Source: Nostoc flagelliforme FACHB-838
GTDB taxonomy: Bacteria > Cyanobacteriota > Cyanobacteriia > Cyanobacteriales > Nostocaceae
Direction of reading: 5' to 3'
Assembly: GCF_014698065.1 (NCBI RefSeq)
Contig: NZ_JACJSI010000062.1
Coordinates: 1 to 39,574, forward strand
DNA length: 39,574 nucleotides
Made by a program: the position numbers and the translations under genes
Notes under the pieces: generated by a model
What the model saw: the letters and a program-made list of their open reading frames with translations, nothing else
Told to the model about the DNA's origin: nothing
Databases searched by the model: none
Shown here: piece by piece, positions 33,386 to 39,574 of the stretch
Numbering within the stretch: position 1 is the stretch's first letter
How the letters are laid out: each line of letters starts with the position of its first letter

Positions 33386-35269
33386 ATGAGAGAAACTGTC
33401 CTAGAGGTTCGCAATTTACAAGTTGAATTTCCCAGTGATGGCAACACTGTCAGAGCTTTGGATAGTATTTCCTTCGATCTGCATCGAGGTGAAACTCTCG
33501 GAATAGTAGGAGAATCGGGGAGTGGTAAATCAGTTACAGCCCTAGCAGTGATGGGTTTGTTGCAGACTCCCGGTATAGTTACTGGCGGTGAAATCTGGTT
33601 TCGTCCACAGGAGAATGCCAACCCCATCGATTTGGTAAAATTGCCTCCTGAGCAAATGCAGTTACACCGGGGTGGCGACATCGCCATGATTTTTCAAGAA
33701 CCGATGAGTTCGCTCAATCCAGTTTATGACATTGGGTTTCAGCTAACAGAAGCGATTATGCGGCATCAAAATGTGTCAGCATCCCAAGCACGACAAATTG
33801 CGATCGCAGGTCTGCAAGAGGTAAAGCTTCTACCTAACGATGAGGAAATACAGAAGCAGTGTATTGAAACTTGGCATCAAACCAACAGCAATTCAGCGAA
33901 ACTAGATCCATTAAAGTTACCACGGCTGGTTAAAGAATACAAAGAAGCCATGCTGGAACGCTACCCCCATCAACTTTCTGGGGGTCAGTTGCAGCGGGTG
34001 ATGATTGCAATGGCAATTTCTTGCAATCCATTAATCTTAATTGCCGATGAACCAACCACAGCCTTGGATGTGACGGTGCAAGCAACTATTTTGGAGTTAC
34101 TGCGAGAACTACAACAAAGCCGTGACATGGCAATGATTTTCATCACCCACGACTTGGGGCTAATTTCAGAAATTGCTGACCAAGTAGCGGTGATGTACAA
34201 AGGCAAAGTTGTCGAATCTGGTACTTCTGAACAAATTTTCAGCACTCCCCAGCATCCATATACCAAAGGATTGATAGCCTGTCGCCCTACACTCAACCGC
34301 CGTCTCCAAAAATTACTTACCGTTTCTGACTACATGAGTGTAGAAGAGACAGCAACAGGACAAGTAGTAATTCAGCCTAAAGAACCCGCACATCCCACAG
34401 AAGTCACCACGGAAGAGATTGCTGCAAGATTAGCAAACTTCGATGAAAAGGAACCCCTGCTGCAAATCCGCAACCTGAAAGTTGGTTTTCCAGTGCGCGG
34501 GGCATTTGGTGGTACAAAACGCTACAATATGGCAGTTAATGGCGTTTCCTTTGATGTTAAACCAGGGGAAACACTAGGTTTAGTGGGAGAATCTGGTTGC
34601 GGTAAAACCACCCTTGGCAGAACTTTGTTGCGATTAATTGAACCGATGAGTGGTCAGATTATCTTTGAGAAACAAGATATTACTAGCCTTAAAGGAGAAC
34701 CGTTGCAAAAACTGCGGCGGGAAATGCAAATAGTCTTTCAAAATCCTTTCAGTTCCCTCGATCCACGAATGAAGGTTGGGGACGCGGTGATGGAACCATT
34801 GTTAATTCATGCCGTGGGTAAGACAAAGCAACAACGACGGCAACGAGTAATTGAACTTTTGGAACGAGTAGGGTTGAGTGCAGATGCGATTAACCGCTAT
34901 CCCCATCAGTTTTCTGGCGGTCAACGCCAACGGATTTGCATAGCCCGTTCTTTAGCGTTAAATCCTAAGTTTATCATCTGCGATGAATCAGTTTCAGCAC
35001 TGGATGTTTCCGTACAGGCGCAGGTATTAAATCTTCTCAAAGAATTACAGTCAGATTTTCAGCTAACTTATATTTTTATTTCTCACGACTTAAGTGTAGT
35101 CAAATTTATGAGCGATCGCATTTTAGTCATGAATCGCGGTCAAATTGTTGAAGAAGGCACAGCCGAAAGTATTTATCTAGAACCCAAAGAAGAATACACG
35201 CAAAAATTAATTGCTGCGATTCCTACTGGTAGCCCTGAACGTGTGCGAAGTCGTCATTTGAAAGCTTGA
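33386..35269 (+). CDS. Fused two-domain ABC transporter ATPase (Dpp/Opp/Gsi type)
   Basis: A 627-residue protein with two ABC cassettes, DppD-like then DppF-like, as in GsiA. Cassette 1: GESGSGKS, LSGGQLQRV, LILIADEPTTALD. Cassette 2: GESGCGKTT, FSGGQRQRI, FIICDESVSALD. Both Walker A, signature and Walker B sets are intact. HPYTKGLI and EEYTQKLIAA mark the oligopeptide-type C-terminal extensions. It should power uptake of peptides, glutathione or related solutes, but permease and binding-protein genes are not near. ATG 33386 (MRETVLEVRNLQVEF) is chosen: the 45 codons before it in the longer reading are not family-like. Confidence 0.93.
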   Translation: MRETVLEVRNLQVEFPSDGNTVRALDSISFDLHRGETLGIVGESGSGKSVTALAVMGLLQTPGIVTGGEIWFRPQENANPIDLVKLPPEQMQLHRGGDIAMIFQEPMSSLNPVYDIGFQLTEAIMRHQNVSASQARQIAIAGLQEVKLLPNDEEIQKQCIETWHQTNSNSAKLDPLKLPRLVKEYKEAMLERYPHQLSGGQLQRVMIAMAISCNPLILIADEPTTALDVTVQATILELLRELQQSRDMAMIFITHDLGLISEIADQVAVMYKGKVVESGTSEQIFSTPQHPYTKGLIACRPTLNRRLQKLLTVSDYMSVEETATGQVVIQPKEPAHPTEVTTEEIAARLANFDEKEPLLQIRNLKVGFPVRGAFGGTKRYNMAVNGVSFDVKPGETLGLVGESGCGKTTLGRTLLRLIEPMSGQIIFEKQDITSLKGEPLQKLRREMQIVFQNPFSSLDPRMKVGDAVMEPLLIHAVGKTKQQRRQRVIELLERVGLSADAINRYPHQFSGGQRQRICIARSLALNPKFIICDESVSALDVSVQAQVLNLLKELQSDFQLTYIFISHDLSVVKFMSDRILVMNRGQIVEEGTAESIYLEPKEEYTQKLIAAIPTGSPERVRSRHLKA

Positions 35270-35300
35270 TAGAAACTTTTAGATGACGATTTATAATATC

Positions 35301-35380
35301 TGTAGGTTGGGTTGAGGAACGAAACCCAACATTTAATTCTTGTTCATATTGGGTTTCACAGGTGTTCAACCCAACCTGCA
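35301..35380. repeat. 80-bp inverted repeat after the ABC gene
   Basis: tgtaggttgggttgaggaac then gaaacccaaca on the left, and attgggtttcacaggtgttc then aacccaacctgca on the right. The arms are near-complementary over about 28 bp. It lies between convergent genes and may act as a terminator for both; the word is of a repeat family common in cyanobacterial spacers. Confidence 0.7.
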
Positions 35381-35419
35381 TTGAGAAATTTTATTATAAT
35401 TAATCACCCAAATTTTGTA

Positions 35420-37111
35420 TTAAACGTGTGATTCGCAAACTTCCTCATGCCGCCACAATTGATATAGTCGCGTTGCTGGCATAGTCATATATAAAACATT
35501 GCCAGCACAGAGGTTAGTTTCTAGCAAATCCCAACCATGAAGAGTTTGGTGGTTTGTTTCTACGTACAAAGGTACACAATCAGCAGACATTGCTACATCT
35601 TTTACCCACTGACCACAAAAGACGTGTGAAGGTGTAATCACAGTTGCAAAAGCGACCCAAAGACTATCTGCTGTAATGCCATTGCCGAGGATGCGTCCCC
35701 CTAGTGCAGCGGCGGCAAAAGCTGGGGCTGCCAGTTCAGCCGGACTCAGCACGGCCTCGAAGCCAAATAGCTGTTGCGCTATGCCAGCAAAATCGGGATC
35801 GGCATAATGAACAATCACCGGAATGCTGGGTGTCAAGCCTTTGGCTTTGAGGGCAATTTCCAGATTGGTGGCATCATTGCTAGTAACAGCAAGCACTGCG
35901 GCGGCAGAGTCTATATTGCTGGATTTAAGTATTGTGCGAAAGCTTGCATCGCCCTGAATGACGGGAATACCGAGTTCGCGGGCGGTATTGATATATTTAT
36001 TGTTGGAGTCGGGTTCAACTACTACAACTTCATATCCACTAGCGTGGAGTTGCTGGACAATTCTTACTCCAATACCACTTAAGCCACAAACAATGTAGTG
36101 ATATCGTTGGGGAATTCGGGCGGCATCCCAAAATTGCTTAAAGCGGCTTCCTAAGACAAAATCGGTGAGCATGGCATACCAAATACCAATCACCACTGCT
36201 CCAACCAGCATCATCACAACTGTAAATAACTTAATACTGTTAGGAGCATTTTCTACTACTTTGTCATTACCACCGGCTCCGGTAATCATGCCGACAGAAA
36301 AATATAGAGCATCGACAGGAGACAAACTCAACTCAGCCGACATATAAGTGAGTGTAGCGATCGCAATAACCGCCAATAGCACAATAGCACCCACCACTAC
36401 CGATCGCCCGTGTTGCTGAAACTGCCTAAAATTGGTGAGGGCTTTCAACAGTTTTCTCAGTAATGATCTCCGGTGAGAACGGATGCGAGGTTGAGTGCCA
36501 ACAATTAAGCGATCGCCTACTTGTATCTCTTGCCCGGATATTACACCTGACACCAAATCCATCTCACCTTCTACTGGCAAGTAATAAATCATCATCCGCG
36601 ATCGGTCTTCCCACAATTCACTCAGCTTTAAACCCCTCCAGAAGTGGTTTTCATCGATGTATTCTTCGTGAATTGGCCAAGTTTGCTGAAATAATTTGAT
36701 TTGTCCGATCGCTCGGTTTCCCATTGCTGCAAAAGTGAATACGGGTGCTGCTAATCCGACAACACTCATACTCAAATGGTCTGGCAAACTTTGATCTAGG
36801 CGCTCCCCTAAATTTGTATTATAAAAACGGTTGATAATCCGAATCTGGGGATTCAGCACCCGTGCTTGCATCATAATAGACAAATTCAGAGCATCTTTAG
36901 ATCCAGCGATGACTAAAGTGTGTGCCTGTTGAATTCCTGCTGCTGTTAGGGTAGAAGCTGCTTGTAAATCGCCAACAATCACATCCCCTGCTGTTTCGCC
37001 AGGGATAGATTGGTGATGAATGCCAACAACGAAGGCTCCCTGATGTCTCAGCAGACGAAAGGTTTTATATCCGGTACGTCCTAAGCCACAAACAATAATT
37101 CTGGGTTTCAT
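35420..37111 (-). CDS. RCK-pore-RCK channel-like protein with noncanonical filter
   Basis: A 563-residue protein. An N-terminal RCK/TrkA-N domain (IIVCGLGRTGYKTFRLL from residue 4) covers about 1-215. Then come a two-helix pore unit: TM1 about 231-253 (VVVGAIVLLAVIAIATL), a pore helix (VDALYFSVGMI) and TM2 about 293-316. A second RCK domain starts near 344 (YIVCGLSGIGVRIVQQL). The plan is that of a potassium channel or its relative, with NAD(H) control at both ends. The filter reads TGAGGND (277-283) in place of TVGYGD, so selectivity is uncertain. It stands alone, convergent with the ABC gene and divergent from ddl. Confidence 0.88.
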   Translation of the reverse strand: MKPRIIVCGLGRTGYKTFRLLRHQGAFVVGIHHQSIPGETAGDVIVGDLQAASTLTAAGIQQAHTLVIAGSKDALNLSIMMQARVLNPQIRIINRFYNTNLGERLDQSLPDHLSMSVVGLAAPVFTFAAMGNRAIGQIKLFQQTWPIHEEYIDENHFWRGLKLSELWEDRSRMMIYYLPVEGEMDLVSGVISGQEIQVGDRLIVGTQPRIRSHRRSLLRKLLKALTNFRQFQQHGRSVVVGAIVLLAVIAIATLTYMSAELSLSPVDALYFSVGMITGAGGNDKVVENAPNSIKLFTVVMMLVGAVVIGIWYAMLTDFVLGSRFKQFWDAARIPQRYHYIVCGLSGIGVRIVQQLHASGYEVVVVEPDSNNKYINTARELGIPVIQGDASFRTILKSSNIDSAAAVLAVTSNDATNLEIALKAKGLTPSIPVIVHYADPDFAGIAQQLFGFEAVLSPAELAAPAFAAAALGGRILGNGITADSLWVAFATVITPSHVFCGQWVKDVAMSADCVPLYVETNHQTLHGWDLLETNLCAGNVLYMTMPATRLYQLWRHEEVCESHV

Positions 37112-37325
37112 GAAACGGCAGCATCTTTTACAGGTAGGGCTGCATTTCTAGTTATTTATCAATATTGTTGCCCATTTTCCTGGAATATAACTGTAGCTGA
37201 CAACACGATTATTTTAATTGAAGGCAAGGGGCAGGGAGCAGGGGCAAAAAAATAATATAGAAAAATATGGCAACTTTTGTAGGTTGTGATACGCTATCTG
37301 CTTGAGAAGTGTCGAGGAACCCAAA
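37112..37325. other. Divergent spacer between channel gene and ddl
   Basis: It contains a short STRR-like aggggcagggagcagggg near 37227-37244. No gene; no clear promoter. Confidence 0.4.
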
Positions 37326-38426
37326 ATGACTAAACTGCGCGTGGGGTTATTATTTGGCGGTCGTTCGGGAGAACATGAAGTTTCGATCAACTCAGCACGG
37401 GCGATCGCTAAAGCCTTGAGTGCAGAGCAAAATGCTAATAAGTACGAAATACTGCCTTTTTACATCCAAAAAGATGGACGCTGGCTAGCCGGAGAAGCAC
37501 CCGAAAAGGTTTTAGAAACCGGTACTCCGCTTCTAGAATCTGAACAATCAACATCTGTTGGAAATCTCACATCCAACCCTCAAACCCAAACCCTGAGTAA
37601 GTGGCAATCTCCCTCTCAAGTTGCCCAAGTAGATGTTTGGTTTCCCATCCTCCATGGCCCCAACGGTGAAGACGGGACAATTCAAGGGTTACTAACTTTG
37701 ATGCAAGTCCCCTTTATTGGTTCTGGGGTATTAGGTTCGGCACTGGGGATGGATAAAATTGCCATGAAAATGGCCTTTGAGCAAGCAGGACTACCACAGG
37801 TAAAATACAAAGCGATAACTAGAGCGCAGGTTTGGTCTAATCCTTGCGTATTTCCGAAACTGTGTGATGACATTGAGGCAGCATTAGGTTATCCTGCTTT
37901 TGTCAAGCCAGCTAATTTGGGTTCATCGGTGGGTATTGCTAAAGTGCGATCGCGCCAAGAATTAGAAGCTGCCTTAGATAATGCTGCTAGTTATGACCGC
38001 CGACTAGTTGTCGAAGCCGGTGTCGTCGCCAGGGAAGTTGAATGCGCCGTTTTAGGTAATGATCAACCTCAAGCCTCTGTCGTTGGAGAGATTACTTATG
38101 ATAGCGATTTTTATGATTACGAAACTAAATATACAGAAGGTCGGGCAGATTTACTGATACCTGCACAGCTTCCAGATGCGATCATCCGTAAAATTCAGGA
38201 CATGGCTTTACAAGCCTTTGCAGTTGTTGATGCTGCGGGGTTAGCAAGAGTAGATTTCTTCTATGTGGAAGCAACACAAGAAGTTTTCATTAATGAAATA
38301 AATACCTTGCCAGGCTTTACTGCAACGAGTATGTATCCCCAACTCTGGGCCCATAGTGGAGTCTCTTTTCCAGAATTAGTTGATCGGTTAATTCAACTTG
38401 CTCTTGAAAGGCATTCTCCTAATTGA
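37326..38426 (+). CDS. ddl: D-alanine--D-alanine ligase
   Basis: A 366-residue ATP-grasp enzyme making D-Ala-D-Ala for peptidoglycan. It opens LRVGLLFGGRSGEHEVS, has HGPNGEDGTIQGLL, the ATP-grasp strand AFVKPANLGSSVGI, and the metal-site end INEINTLPGFTATSMYP. Length fits the family. The start is ATG 37326 (MTKLRVGL); the frame also reads back to a TTG at 37302, which is less likely. The next gene (38628) is on the same strand after 201 nt, perhaps independent. Confidence 0.96.
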   Translation: MTKLRVGLLFGGRSGEHEVSINSARAIAKALSAEQNANKYEILPFYIQKDGRWLAGEAPEKVLETGTPLLESEQSTSVGNLTSNPQTQTLSKWQSPSQVAQVDVWFPILHGPNGEDGTIQGLLTLMQVPFIGSGVLGSALGMDKIAMKMAFEQAGLPQVKYKAITRAQVWSNPCVFPKLCDDIEAALGYPAFVKPANLGSSVGIAKVRSRQELEAALDNAASYDRRLVVEAGVVAREVECAVLGNDQPQASVVGEITYDSDFYDYETKYTEGRADLLIPAQLPDAIIRKIQDMALQAFAVVDAAGLARVDFFYVEATQEVFINEINTLPGFTATSMYPQLWAHSGVSFPELVDRLIQLALERHSPN

Positions 38427-38627
38427 GGGATAAAATAACCGAATTGATTTCAGATTATTACGGCCAAAACTCACAATAAATACATAACTTTGGCAAAAAT
38501 TGGCCAGATTTAGTAGTTTCTATTTTACAAAAAAGCTACTTGAATCGGAAATTTTGTTACGGATACCTGATGCTTGACTCCTCCAGTACAATTTATTGAC
38601 TAGAGGGGTACAAATCTGAAAGTAATC

Positions 38628-39278
38628 ATGGAAAAACGTCAGAGTGTACAGCGCGAGCGAACCCAATTCAAAAGGGCTACTCCAGAGCTGACAAACAGGA
38701 AATCGAGACTAAAACAAAGCTCGAATGTTCTGATATATCTGGTTACACACCATCCTTGGCTATTGCTAACTGGGTTTTTAGCCATGTTTATGGGAGGTGG
38801 TGCCTTTGCCTTGTATAGCTTAGGTAATGCAGGCCCGGTACCACAAGAAGAACCAGAAAAAATCCCAGTTATAGTTGAAGAACCAATCAATCTGCCCTCT
38901 GAGAATGGTAATCCTACACCTTTATGGATGATAGCTGCGATCGCCCTCAGTTGTGGTAGTGGTTCTTTGCTGATTTTCCGAATGCTCAACCGGACAAAGC
39001 AACCGCAAAAAGTCCAAAAACAGGTTAATCGTTATCAGGCACGCTTGGCACAGAACAATTACCAAAGATTGGAACCACATCTTCCCAAGAAGCAGCCAAT
39101 CTTTGTGCCACAGCCACAATTGATGCCGGTTATGCAGATGCAAGCTAAAACAAAGCATTTGGTAACGGTTCTACCAGCAGAACACAAGCATCACCTGGAT
39201 ACACATACAGAACCTTTAGCAGACTTGATGGATCTTCGTAAAAATAGTCCATTATCTGCAATTTTACGCCAGTATTAA
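38628..39278 (+). CDS. Two-TM unknown membrane protein
   Basis: A 216-residue protein. The first 40 residues are basic (KRQSVQRERTQFKRATPEL). A first membrane helix lies at about 43-66 (WLLLTGFLAMFMGGGAFALY), a Pro/Glu-rich external or internal loop follows (VPQEEPEKIPVIVEEPINLP), then a second helix at about 100-120 (LWMIAAIALSCGSGSLLIF). The C-terminal 90 residues are Gln/Lys-rich (KQPQKVQKQVNRYQARLAQ), with His and Met runs. Both ends are likely on one side of the membrane, with the acidic loop opposite. Family unknown; it could join cell-wall or envelope proteins, given the neighbour ddl, but that is a guess. Confidence 0.75.
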   Translation: MEKRQSVQRERTQFKRATPELTNRKSRLKQSSNVLIYLVTHHPWLLLTGFLAMFMGGGAFALYSLGNAGPVPQEEPEKIPVIVEEPINLPSENGNPTPLWMIAAIALSCGSGSLLIFRMLNRTKQPQKVQKQVNRYQARLAQNNYQRLEPHLPKKQPIFVPQPQLMPVMQMQAKTKHLVTVLPAEHKHHLDTHTEPLADLMDLRKNSPLSAILRQY

Positions 39279-39335
39279 TACTACTGTAAGGTAAAACCCC
39301 GTTAAATCAACGCTTTTTGCCAATTAACTTGGTTT

Positions 39336-39368
39336 AGATTCCCGGCTTCTTAAAGAAGTCGGGAATCT
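39336..39368 (+). terminator. Intrinsic terminator after the gene at 38628
   Basis: gattcccggcttc and gaagtcgggaatc form a 13-bp stem (one G-T pair) around ttaaa, followed by ttgtta. Confidence 0.85.
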
Positions 39369-39492
39369 TGTTATGTACGAATGATTTATTGCTATATAGC
39401 AATACGCTTGGGTTAAAGATAATAAGTATAGCAAGCGCCAAGGCGGTTAGGACAAACAGTATAATTAGTGAGTAAAGTAAAACTAGATACAG

Positions 39493-39574
39493 ATGAAGCG
39501 TTCAGCTCAAGGAAAGCTCATGCCAAAACCTTACAGTTACGACTTACGCCAGAAGGTAATTCAGGCAATAGAGT
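39493..39574 (+). CDS. IS630-family transposase, N-terminal start (partial)
   Basis: From ATG 39520 the product starts MPKPYSYDLRQKVIQAIE, the usual opening of the helix-turn-helix domain in IS630/Tc1-type transposases. ATG 39493 lies nine codons upstream in the same frame, and GGAAAG before 39520 favours the inner start. The sequence runs off the window, so the rest and the outer terminal repeat cannot be seen. Sequence between 39370 and 39492 (tatagcaatacgcttgg and tatagcaagcgccaagg) may hold the left end of the element. Confidence 0.8.
   Translation, partial: MKRSAQGKLMPKPYSYDLRQKVIQAIE

Noticed and set aside
34975..35010. Changed Walker B (DES in place of DEP) in the second ABC cassette
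   Set aside because: The catalytic Glu is kept, and DES-type variants are normal in DppF/OppF-like domains.

Overview
The window reads as chromosome from a filamentous, Nostoc-type cyanobacterium. Evidence: very frequent GCGATCGC octamers (HIP1) inside and outside genes, tandem 7-bp and 9-bp short repeats (STRR type), several Nostoc-style inverted-repeat elements, the rbp-rpsU and hfq/dapF gene pairs, a cyanophycinase-like peptidase, a pentapeptide-repeat protein and PAS/GAF histidine kinases. No tRNA, rRNA or CRISPR array was seen.

Layout. 1-480: 3' end of an IS4-type transposase, frameshifted at a run of seven T. 670-3900: a three-gene plus-strand cassette (Fe(II)/2-oxoglutarate oxygenase, extended SDR epimerase/dehydratase, DUF2172/DUF4910 M28-like zinc protein), probably a small sugar or secondary-metabolite tailoring unit. 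3901-5467: gene-poor DNA with a 55-residue ribbon-helix-helix regulator and an 18-bp perfect hairpin. 5468-6209 (minus): RRM protein then ribosomal protein S21, with a terminator-like hairpin between them. 6598-7998: TldD-like protease. 8268-12785: unknown GATase-like protein, pentapeptide protein, beta-helix/SLH protein, unknown protein. 12875-14953 (minus): membrane protein with eight 29-residue coiled-coil repeats and TPRs. 15330-20815: small conserved protein, methyltransferase, a MITE-like element, aldo/keto reductase, cyanophycinase-like S51 peptidase, GT4 glycosyltransferase. 21230-24734: CPA2 antiporter with RCK domains, Hfq, DapF. 24820-27579 (minus): DMT transporter and the overlapping ada-alkA alkylation-repair pair. 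27805-28142: a pseudogene. 28516-33058: two paralogous PAS histidine kinases. 33386-35269: fused two-domain peptide-type ABC ATPase. 35420-37111 (minus): RCK-pore-RCK channel-like protein. 37326-38426: Ddl. 38628-39278: two-TM unknown. 39493-end: start of an IS630-type transposase.

Most genes are ordinary cyanobacterial housekeeping or stress genes in short, independent units. I do not see one clear new multi-gene system. The observations most worth following are: a tandem kinase pair whose first member has eroded ATP-binding motifs and an STRR array inserted in frame in its dimerisation domain; a channel-like protein with TGAGGND where a potassium channel has TVGYGD; the 29-residue repeat membrane protein; the three-gene cassette at the left; and a possible small-RNA locus ending in the perfect hairpin at 4995-5033.
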